NCBI RefSeq assembly: GCF_023195835.1
Contig: NZ_CP096199.1
Span: 2,170,001 to 2,234,000, forward strand
Origin: Vibrio sinaloensis
GTDB lineage: Bacteria; Pseudomonadota; Gammaproteobacteria; Enterobacterales; Vibrionaceae
DNA length: 64,000 bases
Direction of reading: 5' to 3'
This document shows positions 20,074 to 30,313 of the stretch, in pieces. The notes under the pieces are model-generated. The model was not told where the DNA came from, did no database searches, and worked only from the letters and a program-made list of their open reading frames with translations. How positions within the stretch are numbered: position 1 is the first letter of the stretch; every line of letters begins with the position of its first letter. Made by a program: the position numbers and the translations under genes.

Positions 20074-21633
20074 TTACATAGTGTAAGTGTATGGCGCTTG
20101 AATACCTAGTGGGATACCAAGCATCCAGTATGCGATCAAGAAGATTGACCAGCCAATCAACATCGCAATAGAGAATGGCATCATCAGAGAAGCAAGCGTA
20201 CCGATACCCGTCGACTTCACATAGCGCTGACAGTAAACCACCACAAGTGGGAAGAATACCATCAGAGGTGAAATGATGTTCGATACTGAGTCACCCACGC
20301 GGTAAGCCGCTTGAGAAAGCTCTGGAGAGATGCCCACCGCCATCAACATTGGTACCAAGATTGGACCAATCAGCGCCCACTTGGCGGATGCTGAACCAAT
20401 CAACAAGTTAACCGCTGCCGTCAGTAAGATCATGCCGATGATGGTCGCTTCACCAGGAAGGTTCATCGCTTTTAGGCCTTCTGCACCATACAGCGCCAGC
20501 ATAGTACCGATGTTTGACTGCGCAAACGCCGATAGGAACTGAGCACAGAAGAACGACATCACGATGTAGGCACCCATGGTTGACATGGTGTCTGACATGG
20601 CTTTAATAATGTCGTTGCTGGTTTTGAACGTACCTGACACTTTACCGTAAACGTAGCCTGGAATAATGAACAGGATAAAGATCAGCGGCACAATCGACTG
20701 CATAATCGGTGCAGAGAAAGCGGTAATTTCACCGTCTGGCGAGCGCAGCGCTGAGTTTTCAGGAAGTAGAGCCGCGACCAACAGCGCGATACCCGCCATC
20801 ATCGCCCATCCTGCATAACGGAACGCTTTCGATTCAATTTCGGTAAACGTGCCTAAGTCAGGTGCCGTTTCAGCATCTTCATCAATGGGCATTTTCGCAA
20901 GACGAGGCTCAATGATCTTCTCTGTGACATACCAACCGATCGCGACAATAATGACCGAAGATAGGCCAGTGAAGAAGATGTTCGCTAATGGGTTGACCAC
21001 GTATTCTGGATCAAGAACGTTCGCCGCTGTTTGCGTAAAGCCAGCAAGAAGTGGATCGATACCAGAAGGAATAAAGTTGGCCGAGAAACCACCCGATACA
21101 CCAGCAAACGCAGCTGCGATACCAGCAAGAGGGTGACGCCCTGCTGCATGGAAGATGATGCCACCTAGTGGGATAACCAGTACATAACCTGCATCCGCCG
21201 CTGTATGTGACACGATTGCCACTAAAATGAGCATTGGTGTCAGTAATTTAGCTGGCGTGAAGTTGAGCATTTTCTTCAGGCCAGTGGTGATAAAGCCCGA
21301 AGAGTCTGCGACGCCCACACCGAGCATAGCGACTAATACAATACCCAGTGGAGCAAAACCAGTGAAGGTTTTTACCATGTTCGCAAGGAAGCTTGCTAGA
21401 GATTCGCCAGTTAAAAGGTTATTGATTGCAAGAGCTTCACCCGAACGAGGGTTGATAAGGTCAAAACTTACATTTGACAGTAGTGCCGATGCGCCCCAAG
21501 TGATGACGAGGGCCCAGAAGAACAAGATAGCAGGATCAGGAATTTTGTTGCCTGCACGTTCAATAAAGTTTAAAAAGCGGTCCATCCCACTCGGCTGTGA
21601 AGATGGCGACTGTTTGATTGCTTGGTTACTCAT
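20074..21633 (-). CDS. abgT: AbgT-family transporter
   Basis: A 519-aa inner-membrane protein with about 11-13 hydrophobic helices, typical of AbgT-family carriers. E. coli AbgT takes up p-aminobenzoyl-glutamate, and other members export sulfonamides. Family-like stretches include SHTAADAGYVLVIPLGG, GVSGGFSANFIPSGIDPLL and YRVGDSVSNIISPLM. No abgA/abgB peptidase is adjacent, so the substrate is uncertain. It is monocistronic; about 280 bp upstream lack a gene. Confidence 0.9.
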   Translation of the reverse strand: MSNQAIKQSPSSQPSGMDRFLNFIERAGNKIPDPAILFFWALVITWGASALLSNVSFDLINPRSGEALAINNLLTGESLASFLANMVKTFTGFAPLGIVLVAMLGVGVADSSGFITTGLKKMLNFTPAKLLTPMLILVAIVSHTAADAGYVLVIPLGGIIFHAAGRHPLAGIAAAFAGVSGGFSANFIPSGIDPLLAGFTQTAANVLDPEYVVNPLANIFFTGLSSVIIVAIGWYVTEKIIEPRLAKMPIDEDAETAPDLGTFTEIESKAFRYAGWAMMAGIALLVAALLPENSALRSPDGEITAFSAPIMQSIVPLIFILFIIPGYVYGKVSGTFKTSNDIIKAMSDTMSTMGAYIVMSFFCAQFLSAFAQSNIGTMLALYGAEGLKAMNLPGEATIIGMILLTAAVNLLIGSASAKWALIGPILVPMLMAVGISPELSQAAYRVGDSVSNIISPLMVFFPLVVVYCQRYVKSTGIGTLASLMMPFSIAMLIGWSIFLIAYWMLGIPLGIQAPYTYTM

Positions 21634-21914
21634 GGTAACTCCATATGTGATGTTGTTGCCTAAGGCTTTTGGCTATTATTATGTCGGCCTATTTCGCCGA
21701 TCATTCTAATAAATCCCCATCAATAAAGCACAAGGTTCTAAAGGTTTTTCCATGTTTGGAGACATATTTTGCAAAAACGCTATCTACGTGCAACAAAGTC
21801 AATACACTCCAACCTGAAAAAACCAAACAAGTTTGAAACGAAATTGCAAAATATAACGTATGCTTGTAGATAAAACCCAACCATCAGCGGCATTGATTAT
21901 CGAGCCCAGCACCG

Positions 21915-22310
21915 CTAGCGACTTGAGAGCATCGTCATTAACGACAAAGCGCGAGATTGGCCACTTTGATCTGACCAACGCACAGTGACAATCAAATGTC
22001 TTAGCACGATATCTGAATGAGTCACCACTGGCGAAGCCTGCCATTCAAGTGTGTAAGGCGTCTCGCCTATCACCTCACTGCCTGACCGTGACTCGGTAAG
22101 TTCAGACCAAGAGATGACACCATCAATACTGCGCGCTTTTAGGTGTTCCAGTGACTGCTCTGCCAGATTCAATGCCGTCATACTTTGCGTTGCGTGAGCC
22201 GCTTTCTGCTTCACCATCACCTGCATTTTCGCCAGTCCAAGTAGGGCTAAACTCACCAAGGTGAGCGCCGCCAGCACTTCCATTAAGGTAAAACCGCGCG
22301 CCTTACTCAA
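21915..22310 (-). CDS. pilV: Type IV pilus minor pilin, PilV-like
   Basis: A class III prepilin. A TTG start at 22310 has GGAGG 8 bp upstream and gives the leader MSKARG before the cleavage site, then FTLMEVLAALTLVSLALLGL with Glu at +5. The product is about 131 aa. A longer frame from a TTG at 22328 has no better RBS. It overlaps the preceding gene's stop codon and is the last of four overlapping minor-pilin genes. Such proteins prime pilus assembly and, in V. cholerae, the DNA-uptake pilus. Confidence 0.8.
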   Translation of the reverse strand: MSKARGFTLMEVLAALTLVSLALLGLAKMQVMVKQKAAHATQSMTALNLAEQSLEHLKARSIDGVISWSELTESRSGSEVIGETPYTLEWQASPVVTHSDIVLRHLIVTVRWSDQSGQSRALSLMTMLSSR

Positions 22311-22743
22311 CCGTCCATCCTCCAGCAAGCCAATAAAACTCGGCTGAAAAGTCGGGGTCGGTCACGTCGCGCGGATACGCATAATAACGACTCAACTGAA
22401 AATGGCTGTCCACAGCGTAAACTCGGTATGTCTTTGGACTGCGCTGCTCGATAGCCACCTCATCCAGCCGCATCTGGTTGGCGCAGTGTTCGAAGTCCAA
22501 CACCGGGTTGGCAGCAAACTTCGCCTCCAACTCATGCTCATATTGCCCGACCAAGGCAACGGCACATTCCACTGCGCCTTCTGCCCGCCAGTGCAATTGA
22601 CGCTGTTTAAGTTCGTTCTGCGCTCGCTTGAACTGATAAAACACGGTTTTCATCATCGCCAAACTGGTCATTAAGGTCACCGCGAGCAGTGCGCTGGTCA
22701 TCAGTAAGGTAATCGCTCCTCGCGCCGACATCCTATTGTTCAT
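22303..22743 (-). CDS. Minor pilin-like protein in PilX position
   Basis: 146 aa. It begins MNNRMSARGAITLLMTSALLAV. The leader has a Gly before a hydrophobic helix but no canonical Phe+1/Glu+5, as in GspK/PilX-type tip pilins. The rest is a soluble domain with three Cys. It starts on the last base of pilW's stop (TGATG) and overlaps pilV. The position, between PilW and PilV, supports the role more than the sequence does. Confidence 0.7.
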   Translation of the reverse strand: MNNRMSARGAITLLMTSALLAVTLMTSLAMMKTVFYQFKRAQNELKQRQLHWRAEGAVECAVALVGQYEHELEAKFAANPVLDFEHCANQMRLDEVAIEQRSPKTYRVYAVDSHFQLSRYYAYPRDVTDPDFSAEFYWLAGGWTVE

Positions 22744-23378
22744 CAGCCGTTCCTCAACCCTATGGTTACTTGTAACTGATGACGTACTTGACTGTCTGCA
22801 ACCAGCTCAGCCGAAAGTGTCAGTGTGACAACTTGCTTCGTCACATCGTCATTGACCACAGACTGGCTATCAACGGAAAACGCTGTGATGGAGATTTGTT
22901 TGGGATTGAAAAGGTTGAAACAGTTACCGTGCCAGCCAGAGATTACCGCTTGAGTAAATGAAGGTGGATGAGGGCGCTCTTTCTCACACAGTAACAAACC
23001 GTTGCCCAAGTCTGTTTCCGTTGAAAGTTGATGCTTCAGTACAACACTGCGAAATGCGCGATTGCCTGAAGGCGCAATACGATAGACGTAGCCTAATCGA
23101 CTCGGGCTTTGCACCGATTTCACCACCACGCTCTCGCCAGCCAAATAGGTGGCATGCAAGCTTTCACCGTTATAGCCTGCTTGCATCATATCGCGCTTAA
23201 TTTGCAACGCGACGCTGGCTAAATTTTGCACCAGCAGCAACTGCTTGGCTTGCTCTGTGACCAGCTTCTGCCCACCAATCAACACACTGGCGACCATAGC
23301 CATCACTGCACTTCCCAGTAAAGTGGCTATCAGTAACTCGACTAAGCTAGTACCGCTCTGATGACAAGCTAACCGCAT
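22743..23378 (-). CDS. pilW: Type IV pilus minor pilin, PilW-like
   Basis: About 211 aa. The chosen ATG (23378) overlaps the end of fimT and gives MRLACHQSG, then TSLVELLIATLLGSAVMAMV. This is a prepilin peptidase site (Gly-Thr, Glu at +5) and the usual N-terminal helix. The C-terminal domain is typical of PilW (long, beta-rich, several Cys). The upstream extension to 23414 lies inside fimT and adds nothing prepilin-like. Confidence 0.8.
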   Translation of the reverse strand: MRLACHQSGTSLVELLIATLLGSAVMAMVASVLIGGQKLVTEQAKQLLLVQNLASVALQIKRDMMQAGYNGESLHATYLAGESVVVKSVQSPSRLGYVYRIAPSGNRAFRSVVLKHQLSTETDLGNGLLLCEKERPHPPSFTQAVISGWHGNCFNLFNPKQISITAFSVDSQSVVNDDVTKQVVTLTLSAELVADSQVRHQLQVTIGLRNG

Positions 23379-23866
23379 TCGGGAAATCCGTAATAAGTGC
23401 CACCCACGCCACACACCATCACTCGGTTGCCGCCAAATGACGTTGTGAGCTTGAGTTTCGAGTTTGGCTGATGTGCGCTGTAAAAAATCAAACTCCCCGA
23501 TTTTATCCGTCCCCTGCCACCGCTGAACTTGATTTTATCCGCCGAGTAGGTCCAGCTAAACACCAGTTGCCGATAGCGCTCCGCAGGGAAACTCAGCACC
23601 ACCTCCCCAGTGTAAGCGCGGCTAGAGTCGCTCAGATTCAGTTGCCAATCAGTCGCCGACGTGCGCTCAATATGCGCCCACAAATCTTGATGACGCCATA
23701 TTGCCTCGGCTCGCGCTTGGCTCATAAAACCGCTTATTTCATGAGCAAAACTTTGCATCTGTTTATGATCACTCATGGTGGTTAACGACGGCGTAGCCGC
23801 ACTTAACAACAAGCTGAGGATCGCCAAAACAATCACTAGTTCAAAGAGGGTGAAGCCGCGAGTCAT
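23369..23866 (-). CDS. fimT: GspH/FimT-family minor pilin
   Basis: A 165-aa pseudopilin starting MTRGFTLFELVIVLAILSLL: a very short leader, Gly-1, Phe+1 and Glu+5. The C-terminal GspH/FimT fold includes a cysteine pair near the end (CGVGGTYYGFPECG). ATG 23866 gives the shortest, most typical leader; the ATG three codons upstream has no RBS. It is the first gene of the minor-pilin operon and divergent from the pilE-like gene. FimT homologues bind DNA in natural transformation. Confidence 0.85.
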   Translation of the reverse strand: MTRGFTLFELVIVLAILSLLLSAATPSLTTMSDHKQMQSFAHEISGFMSQARAEAIWRHQDLWAHIERTSATDWQLNLSDSSRAYTGEVVLSFPAERYRQLVFSWTYSADKIKFSGGRGRIKSGSLIFYSAHQPNSKLKLTTSFGGNRVMVCGVGGTYYGFPECG

Positions 23867-23972
23867 TTCGCACATTTATATGTAAACCAACAAGTTGAGT
23901 GAGTTTCATCTTGTTGAAATGCTAACAGCTCTGAACAATAACTTGGCACTAACAAATCAAGGCTGGGAAGCA

Positions 23973-24401
23973 ATGAAAACGGATCACTGCAAACAAAGTA
24001 TAAGAAAAGTAACTGGGATGACGTTGATCGAACTAATCGTGGTGATGGCGATTGTTGCCTTGCTTGCGAGTATCGCTTACCCCAATTATCAACGCTATTT
24101 ACTTCGCGCCGAGCGGATTACGGCGCTTGCCGATTTGGCGCTGCTGCAACTCGAGCTAGAGCGTCGCTATCAAACAGACTATCAACAAGCGGCTGAAGGG
24201 ATACTCTCAGGCCATTACTGCTCTGGGTGTCAAAGCAATACTGATCGCTTTCGACTTGATATCGAAGCCACTGAGACCCGCTATCTGATTCGTGCCACTC
24301 CCCTCGCGATTCAACGGCAAGATTCTTGCGGCGAGACTCAGTACCTCAGTTTGACCATGGATCACCTTGGTCAGGCCACTCCTAGCGAGTGCTGGCGATA
24401 A
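23973..24401 (+). CDS. pilE: PilE-like type IV pilin
   Basis: About 142 aa. ATG 23973 gives a 16-residue leader ending KVTG, then MTLIELIVVMAIVALLASIAYPNYQRYLLRAER, the classic pilin helix with Glu at +5. The globular part has a cysteine pair (HYCSGCQSN) and late Cys residues. The frame is open upstream to 23895, but that part is not prepilin-like. It is divergent from the fimT operon, an arrangement known for Vibrio minor pilins near dnaKJ. Confidence 0.8.
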   Translation: MKTDHCKQSIRKVTGMTLIELIVVMAIVALLASIAYPNYQRYLLRAERITALADLALLQLELERRYQTDYQQAAEGILSGHYCSGCQSNTDRFRLDIEATETRYLIRATPLAIQRQDSCGETQYLSLTMDHLGQATPSECWR

Positions 24402-24416
24402 TCGAGATGCAACAAA

Positions 24417-24440
24417 AAGGCCTGCAGTGGCAGGCCTTAA
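24417..24440. terminator. Bidirectional terminator between pilE and dnaJ
   Basis: AAGGCCTGC / GCAGGCCTT stem with A-rich and partly T-rich flanks, between convergent genes. Confidence 0.8.
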
Positions 24441-24457
24441 AATAACTCAGTATCAGA

Positions 24458-25600
24458 TTAGCTGGTTAAGTCATCAAAGAACTTCTTAACCCCATTAAAG
24501 AAACCTTCTGATTTTGGCTTATGCTTAGTCGCCGCTTCTCCACCACAAGACTCTTCAAACTCTTTAAGAAGCTCTTTTTGACGTGAGCTTAGGTTAACCG
24601 GCGTTTCTACAACCAGCTTAACGATAAGATCGCCTACACCGCCACCGCGAACGCCTTTCACACCCTTGCCACGCATACGGAACATACGACCAGTCTGAGT
24701 CTCCGTTGGCACTTTCAAGTTAACTCGGCCATCTAAAGTCGGAACTTCCACTTCGCCACCTAGTGCTGCCATCGCAAAGCTGACTGGCACTTCGCAGTAT
24801 AGGTTGTTGCCATCACGTTCAAAGATATGATGCTCTTTAACATGCACTTGTACGTACAGATCACCCGCTGGTGCGCCCATCTCGCCGGCTTCACCCTCGC
24901 CAGACAGACGAATACGGTCGCCAGTGTCCACGCCTGCTGGGATCTTAACTTGAAGCGTTTTGGTCTTTTGCTTGCGACCTTGACCATGACACACATTACA
25001 TGGGTCTTTAATGATCTTACCTTTACCATGACAGGTAGGACAGGTTTGCTGTACGGCAAAGAAGCCTTGACGCATTTGTACCTGACCATGGCCATGACAG
25101 GTGCCACAGGTTTCCGCCGACGTGCCTTTCTTCGCACCGCTGCCTTCACAGCTATCACAGTGGACCAGAGTCGGCACTTCAATTTCTTTAGAAACGCCAC
25201 GAACCGCCTCTTCTAGCGTCAGTTCCATGTTGTATCGCAGATCAGCACCGCGTTGCGCACGATGACCGCCGCCGCCGCGACGACCGCCGCCAAAGATATC
25301 ACCAAATACGTCACCAAAGATGTCACCGAAGTCAGCACTGCCGCCGCCAAAGCCGCCGCCGCCCATACCGCCTTGTTCAAAGGCAGCGTGACCATATTGG
25401 TCATAGGCCGCTTTCTTTTGCGGATCGAGTAGCACTTCGTACGCTTCTTTTACTTCTTTAAACTTATCTGACGCGGTGTCATCACCCTGGTTACGGTCAG
25501 GGTGGTACTTCATCGCCAAGCGCTTGTACGCTTTTTTAATATCGCGCTCTGATGCATCGCGGCTTACGCCTAATACTTCGTAAAAATCACGTTTCGACAT
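24458..25600 (-). CDS. dnaJ: Chaperone DnaJ (Hsp40)
   Basis: Co-chaperone that stimulates DnaK's ATPase and delivers substrates. J-domain with HPD in MKYHPDRNQ (about residues 32-37), a Gly/Phe-rich linker ([20 protein letters not shown]), and four CxxCxGxG zinc repeats ([32 protein letters not shown]). The C-terminal substrate domains follow. Start ATG 25600 ([11 protein letters not shown]) matches the family. It lies about 180 bp after dnaK, with a CTAG-rich repeat patch between, and is probably read from the dnaK heat-shock promoter. Confidence 0.97.
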   Translation of the reverse strand: MSKRDFYEVLGVSRDASERDIKKAYKRLAMKYHPDRNQGDDTASDKFKEVKEAYEVLLDPQKKAAYDQYGHAAFEQGGMGGGGFGGGSADFGDIFGDVFGDIFGGGRRGGGGHRAQRGADLRYNMELTLEEAVRGVSKEIEVPTLVHCDSCEGSGAKKGTSAETCGTCHGHGQVQMRQGFFAVQQTCPTCHGKGKIIKDPCNVCHGQGRKQKTKTLQVKIPAGVDTGDRIRLSGEGEAGEMGAPAGDLYVQVHVKEHHIFERDGNNLYCEVPVSFAMAALGGEVEVPTLDGRVNLKVPTETQTGRMFRMRGKGVKGVRGGGVGDLIVKLVVETPVNLSSRQKELLKEFEESCGGEAATKHKPKSEGFFNGVKKFFDDLTS

Positions 25601-25636
25601 GTTCTTCGTCACCAATTAAAAACTACTTAAGAGACT

Positions 25637-25705
25637 AGATGCTAGTTCCTAGTGCCTAGAGTATGGTCATTCCTAAATCTAGGAACTAGGAACTAGTATC
25701 CATAA
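25637..25705. repeat. CTAG-rich heptamer-like repeat patch between dnaK and dnaJ
   Basis: Contains near-repeats of GGAACTA and its complement TAGTTCC (TAGTTCCTAG ... CTAGGAACTAGGAACTAG), making an imperfect inverted repeat. A related patch lies at 10096-10200. Confidence 0.6.
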
Positions 25706-25784
25706 ACTGCTACTTACAAACATACGGGCGTATGAGTCTCCTCAAACGCCCGCATCATCGATTAAGTTAAGTCAGAATCAAGAA

Positions 25785-27695
25785 TTACTTCTTGTCTTCC
25801 TTCACTTCTTCAAACTCCGCATCTACAACGTCGTCGTCTTGCTTAGGCTGTTCGCCTGCTTCCGCGCCTTGTTGAGCTTGAGCTTGTTGCTGAGCGATTT
25901 CCATCAGTTTTTGAGCTGCTGCCATAAGAGCTTGAACTTTCGCATCAATTGCTTCTTTGTCTTCGCCTTTACGTGCTTCTTCTAGCTCGTTGATCGCTGC
26001 TTCAATCTTCTCTTTCTCGTCTGCTGGAAGTGCGTCACCCGCTTCTTCCACTTGCTTACGAGTACCGTGAATCATTTGGTCAGCTTGGTTACGTGCAGCC
26101 GCTAGCTCTTCGAACTTCTTGTCCGCTTCTTTGTTAGCTTCTGCTTCTTGTACCATTTTCTCGATTTCATCGTCGCTCAGACCGCCAGAAGCTTGGATTG
26201 TGATCTTCTGCTCTTTGCCCGTCTGCTTGTCTTTCGCTGATACGTGCAGGATACCGTCCGCATCAAGGTCGAAAGTCACTTCGATTTGTGGCATACCACG
26301 CGGTGCAGGTTGAATGCCTTCTAGGTTAAATTGACCTAGAGACTTGTTGTACATCGCCTGCTTACGCTCACCTTGAAGCACGTGGATAGTTACCGCGCTC
26401 TGGTTGTCTTCTGCTGTCGAGAACACTTGGTTCGCCTTGGTTGGGATAGTGGTGTTCTTCTCAACCAATTTCGTCATCACGCCACCCATAGTCTCGATAC
26501 CTAGAGACAGAGGAGTAACGTCAAGTAGCAGTACGTCTTTCACGTCACCAGCAAGTACACCACCTTGAACCGCAGCACCCATTGCCACTGCTTCATCAGG
26601 GTTCACGTCGCGACGCGCTTCTTTACCGAAGAACTCAGCCACTTTCGCTTGAACCATTGGCATACGAGTCTGACCACCAACTAGGATAACGTCTGTAATG
26701 TCGTTAACCGATAGGTCTGCGTCAGCAAGAGCAACTTTTAGTGGCTCTAGAGAGCGTTGTACTAGGTCTTCTACTAGAGACTCTAGTTTCGCACGTGTTA
26801 CCTTCACGTTCATGTGCTTAGGACCCGTTGCGTCCGCCGTCACGTATGGTAGGTTCACGTCAGTTTGAGAAGTAGAAGAAAGCTCAATTTTCGCTTTTTC
26901 TGCTGCTTCTTTCACACGTTGCATCGCTAGTGGATCATTCTTAAGGTTGATACCTTGCTCTTTCTTGAACTCTTCAACCAAGTAGTTGATCAGACGGTTG
27001 TCAAAGTCTTCACCACCTAGGTGTGTGTCACCGTTGGTCGCGAGTACTTCAAACGTCTTCTCGCCTTCTACTTCATCAATCTCGATGATAGAGATATCGA
27101 AGGTACCACCACCTAAGTCGTATACCGCGATAGTGCGATCGCCACCTTTCTTATCAAGACCGTAAGCAAGCGCTGCTGCTGTAGGCTCGTTGATAATACG
27201 CTTAACTTCTAGACCTGCGATACGACCAGCATCTTTTGTTGCTTGACGCTGAGCATCGTTAAAGTAAGCAGGTACAGTGATCACTGCGCCAGTCACTTCC
27301 TCACCAAGGAAGTCTTCAGCAGTTTTCTTCATTTTCTTCAGTACTTCAGCAGAAACCTGAGGAGCCGCCATTTTTTGGCCTTTTGCTTCTACCCAAGCAT
27401 CACCGTTGTCCGCCTTAACGATTTTGTAAGGCATGATTTCGATGTCGCGCTGTACTTCTTCGTCTTCAAAGCGACGACCGATAAGACGCTTGATTGCAAA
27501 TAGCGTGTTTTCAGGGTTTGTAACTGCTTGACGTTTTGCAGGCTGACCTACTAGCGTCTCACCATCTGTGTATGCAATTACCGATGCGGTGGTACGCTCA
27601 CCCTCTGCGTTTTCAATGACGCGTGGTTTGTCGCCGTCTAGTACCGCAACACACGAGTTAGTAGTACCTAAGTCAATACCAATGATTTTACCCAT
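25785..27695 (-). CDS. dnaK: Chaperone DnaK (Hsp70)
   Basis: A 636-aa Hsp70. The N-terminal ATPase starts [20 protein letters not shown] and contains [13 protein letters not shown] and [10 protein letters not shown]. The substrate-binding domain holds [14 protein letters not shown]. The Ala/Gln-rich C-terminus ends in the EEVKEDKK acidic motif. It is preceded by a sigma-32 promoter and followed by dnaJ. It folds nascent and stress-denatured proteins with DnaJ and GrpE. Confidence 0.98.
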   Translation of the reverse strand: MGKIIGIDLGTTNSCVAVLDGDKPRVIENAEGERTTASVIAYTDGETLVGQPAKRQAVTNPENTLFAIKRLIGRRFEDEEVQRDIEIMPYKIVKADNGDAWVEAKGQKMAAPQVSAEVLKKMKKTAEDFLGEEVTGAVITVPAYFNDAQRQATKDAGRIAGLEVKRIINEPTAAALAYGLDKKGGDRTIAVYDLGGGTFDISIIEIDEVEGEKTFEVLATNGDTHLGGEDFDNRLINYLVEEFKKEQGINLKNDPLAMQRVKEAAEKAKIELSSTSQTDVNLPYVTADATGPKHMNVKVTRAKLESLVEDLVQRSLEPLKVALADADLSVNDITDVILVGGQTRMPMVQAKVAEFFGKEARRDVNPDEAVAMGAAVQGGVLAGDVKDVLLLDVTPLSLGIETMGGVMTKLVEKNTTIPTKANQVFSTAEDNQSAVTIHVLQGERKQAMYNKSLGQFNLEGIQPAPRGMPQIEVTFDLDADGILHVSAKDKQTGKEQKITIQASGGLSDDEIEKMVQEAEANKEADKKFEELAAARNQADQMIHGTRKQVEEAGDALPADEKEKIEAAINELEEARKGEDKEAIDAKVQALMAAAQKLMEIAQQQAQAQQGAEAGEQPKQDDDVVDAEFEEVKEDKK

Positions 27696-27817
27696 CAGGC
27701 TATCTCCGAATAAATGTCTATTTTCGTTTTGCTATATCCCCTATGTGGGGATGGAGAATCGGGTTTCAACCCTTGCTCACAAACAAAAATAAAGATGTTT
27801 GTTTGTCTATGCCCAAT

Positions 27818-27847
27818 AGATAGGGGCGGCAAATTGCTTTTCAAGGG
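27818..27847 (-). promoter_or_regulatory. Sigma-32 (heat-shock) promoter of dnaKJ
   Basis: On the minus strand: CCCTTGAAAA (-35, 27838-27847), about 13 bp, then CCCCTATCT (-10, 27818-27826). This closely fits CTTGAAA-N13..15-CCCCATNT. It lies about 120 bp before the dnaK start. Confidence 0.88.
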
Positions 27848-27972
27848 AGAGATGGAAAAAAAATGAAAAAAGTTCTTGGGAGGCGAGAAATAACTCTAGT
27901 GGTTGGTACTCAGGTCAATTCGCAACTATTCATACTATTTGCTTACGCTCGTTGCTCGAGCTCTAAGGTAAA

Positions 27973-27998
27973 AAAGCGAACCCTGGGGCTCGCTTTCA
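27973..27998 (-). terminator. Terminator of the DAACS symporter gene
   Basis: Stem AAAGCGAGCCCC / GGGTTCGCTTT on the minus strand, followed by TTTTTACC. Confidence 0.8.
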
Positions 27999-28017
27999 TG
28001 TTTAACAGCATTGAAGA

Positions 28018-29289
28018 TTAAGCTTCTACTGGCTTCGCTTCTACTTCTGCTTCGTCTTTACCGATTTCACCTTCAGTTTTCGCAACGATAGTGTTGACGG
28101 CAGTATCACCCACTACGTTCGAAGAGGTACAGAACATATCGTTGATACGGTCAACCGCGGCGATGATCGCTAGACCTTCTGGTGGTAGACCAAGTTGGTG
28201 CAGAAGAACACCGACCATAACTACACCGCCACCTGGTACACCACCTGCGCCAATTGATAGAAGAAGGATAGTTAGACCAAGAGTAAATACGTCAGCAGTG
28301 TTGATAGGCTGACCAAATGCGTTAGCAACGAAAATAGTCGCCAGAGCAATGTAAATAGACACACCCGACATGTTCATGGTAGCACCTAGTGGTACACCAA
28401 AGCCCGCGACTGATTTAGAAACGTTCAGTTTCTCAGTTAGGGTACGCATTGTGACTGGAATGGTTGCGTTTGAACTTGCTGTAGATAGAGAGAACAGAAT
28501 CTGTTCGCGAGTTGCACGCAGGAAAGCCTTTGGAGACGTACCTGTCGCGATACCTACCGCCATTGGGTAGAAGAAGAAGATCCAGAACACTAGCATTGAA
28601 ACCACAAGGGCTACGTAGCCAGCAACCGACATTAGTGTGTTGGCATCGAGAGTCGCACCTAGTTGAATCATTAGCGCAAACACACCGTATGGCGCGAGGC
28701 TCATCACCAAGCCAACCAGTTTCATCATGATTTCGTTGGCCATTTTGAACGTGCGAATCGCTGGGCCACCGCGTGAGTCAAGTGCTTGAATCGCAAGGCC
28801 TGTTAGGATTGCCATAAAGATGATTTGTAGCATATCGCCGTTAGCAAACGCTTGAACTGGGTTGCTTGGGACAATGTTGACAACCAAAGAGAAAATATCG
28901 GGTGTTTCGGTTGTGGTCAGCTTCACGCTCTCTGAAATGGTACCCGCTAGGTTCGCATCTGCGCCAGGCTGAAAAATCATACCAACGGTTAGCGCTGCGG
29001 TGATCGCAATAATGGTGTTGACAATGTACAGCGCGAACGTTTTGCCGCCTAGGCGACCAAACGCTGAGATATCTTTTAAATCAACGATACCGCACACGAT
29101 TGACACATAGACCAATGGAACGACTAACAATTTAATCAGTGATACGAACATGCCGCCCGCACCTTCAGCCGCGCCTAAAAGGTAAGTATCAAAAATGGCA
29201 ACGCCGCTAAATAAGTACTGGATGGCTGTACCGATCAGAAGACCAGCAAACAAGCCTACAAAAATCTTGCTTGAAAGCGATTTATCCAT
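28018..29289 (-). CDS. Dicarboxylate/amino acid:cation symporter (DAACS family)
   Basis: A 423-aa multi-span membrane protein of the glutamate/aspartate/serine/dicarboxylate symporter family. The HP1 serine-rich tip is SLSTASSNATIPVTM. TM7 has GATMNMSG (the NMDGT-like position), and HP2 has GAGGVPGGGVVM. RINDMFCTSSNVVGD in TM8 carries substrate-binding Asp/Asn candidates. The exact substrate cannot be read off; a serine/threonine- or dicarboxylate-type carrier is possible. ATG 29289 has GGAG 7 bp upstream. It sits, unusually, between grpE and dnaK. Confidence 0.88.
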   Translation of the reverse strand: MDKSLSSKIFVGLFAGLLIGTAIQYLFSGVAIFDTYLLGAAEGAGGMFVSLIKLLVVPLVYVSIVCGIVDLKDISAFGRLGGKTFALYIVNTIIAITAALTVGMIFQPGADANLAGTISESVKLTTTETPDIFSLVVNIVPSNPVQAFANGDMLQIIFMAILTGLAIQALDSRGGPAIRTFKMANEIMMKLVGLVMSLAPYGVFALMIQLGATLDANTLMSVAGYVALVVSMLVFWIFFFYPMAVGIATGTSPKAFLRATREQILFSLSTASSNATIPVTMRTLTEKLNVSKSVAGFGVPLGATMNMSGVSIYIALATIFVANAFGQPINTADVFTLGLTILLLSIGAGGVPGGGVVMVGVLLHQLGLPPEGLAIIAAVDRINDMFCTSSNVVGDTAVNTIVAKTEGEIGKDEAEVEAKPVEA

Positions 29290-29522
29290 CATTCATCTCC
29301 AGAATGTTGTGTTTATAATTTATGGTTTTATAGTTAATTCCGCCACATTTCTCGGCAGAGTTCGCACATAGTACACATTCAAGTTACAAAATAAAGACTT
29401 TGTTTACGATAATGTTACAAGTTTCAAATTGGAAATTAATGTTCACGCAACGTAAATTTATAGAATAATTCACCAAATCAAGAAGTTGAAAGACCGTACG
29501 CAATCTGGTCCGACAGGCAAAA

Positions 29523-29547
29523 AAAAGAGAGGCTAAGCCTCTCTTTT
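29523..29547 (-). terminator. Terminator of grpE
   Basis: AAGAGAGGC / GCCTCTCTT hairpin with a seven-base T-run on the minus strand. Confidence 0.9.
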
Positions 29548-29572
29548 ATATAGATATTGATTTGACCAAAGG

Positions 29573-30169
29573 TTATTTTGCAACCATCACCATCGCAGGG
29601 CGAATAACACGGCCGTTAAGCTCGTAGCCTTTTTGCATCACAAACATCACTGTGTTTGATTCATGGTCAGGGCTTTCTTGAATGGACATCGCTTGATGCA
29701 TTTCTGGATTGAACGCCTCGCCTTCTGGGTTGATCTCCTTCAGGCCAAACTTAGAAACGGCATCAACAAAGGTTTTATGTGTTAGCTCAACCCCTTCAAG
29801 CAGTGGCTTCACCACTTCATTTTCTGTATCTGCGGCTTGGATGGCACGCTCTAGGTTATCGATAACAGGTAACAGCTCTTCGGCAAACTTGTTCAGTGCG
29901 TACTTGCGTGCTTTATCAATTTCGGTTTCAGTGCGGCGACGCATGTTCTCAACTTCAGCCTTGGCACGAAGCACGCTGTCTTGTTGCTCTTGAACTTTTG
30001 CTTCACTCGTTAGCAACGCAGCTTCCAACTGAGCAATCTTAGCGTCTTTCTCATCACCAATCTCTTCCAGCTCAGCGTCTGCCTCTTGAGCAGCAGCTTC
30101 CACTTTTTCAGCCTCTTCGATGATTTGATCTAGCTCTTCTTCTGTCACTTTGTTTTCTTCGTTGCTCAT
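29573..30169 (-). CDS. grpE: Nucleotide exchange factor GrpE
   Basis: It releases ADP from DnaK. The 198-aa protein has an acidic N-terminal region, a long dimerisation coiled coil (about residues 40-115, [24 protein letters not shown]), and the C-terminal beta-wing ([18 protein letters not shown]). ATG 30169 has TGGAGA about 5 bp upstream; the longer frame from 30199 is not family-like. It has its own sigma-32 promoter and is divergent from nadK. Confidence 0.96.
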   Translation of the reverse strand: MSNEENKVTEEELDQIIEEAEKVEAAAQEADAELEEIGDEKDAKIAQLEAALLTSEAKVQEQQDSVLRAKAEVENMRRRTETEIDKARKYALNKFAEELLPVIDNLERAIQAADTENEVVKPLLEGVELTHKTFVDAVSKFGLKEINPEGEAFNPEMHQAMSIQESPDHESNTVMFVMQKGYELNGRVIRPAMVMVAK

Positions 30170-30263
30170 GATATCTCCAGAACTCATATCTATCGGCACT
30201 CAATACATCACGTTTATCGTATTGAGGTACACAAAAATTCGCATAATTAGCTGACTTGCCATT

Positions 30264-30292
30264 ATTATGGGGATGAAGATTGTCGATTCAAG
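30264..30292 (-). promoter_or_regulatory. Sigma-32 (heat-shock) promoter of grpE
   Basis: Minus strand: CTTGAATC (-35, 30285-30292), about 12-14 bp, then CCCCATAAT (-10, 30264-30272). The -10 element is a near-perfect heat-shock match. It lies directly in front of the divergent nadK start at 30314. Confidence 0.88.
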
Positions 30293-30313
30293 CCTATTTG
30301 GTGCGGAAAACCT

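Noticed and set aside
24760..25200. 146-aa minus-strand ORF inside dnaJ
   Set aside because: It is an alternative frame of dnaJ through its repetitive Cys/Gly zinc region.
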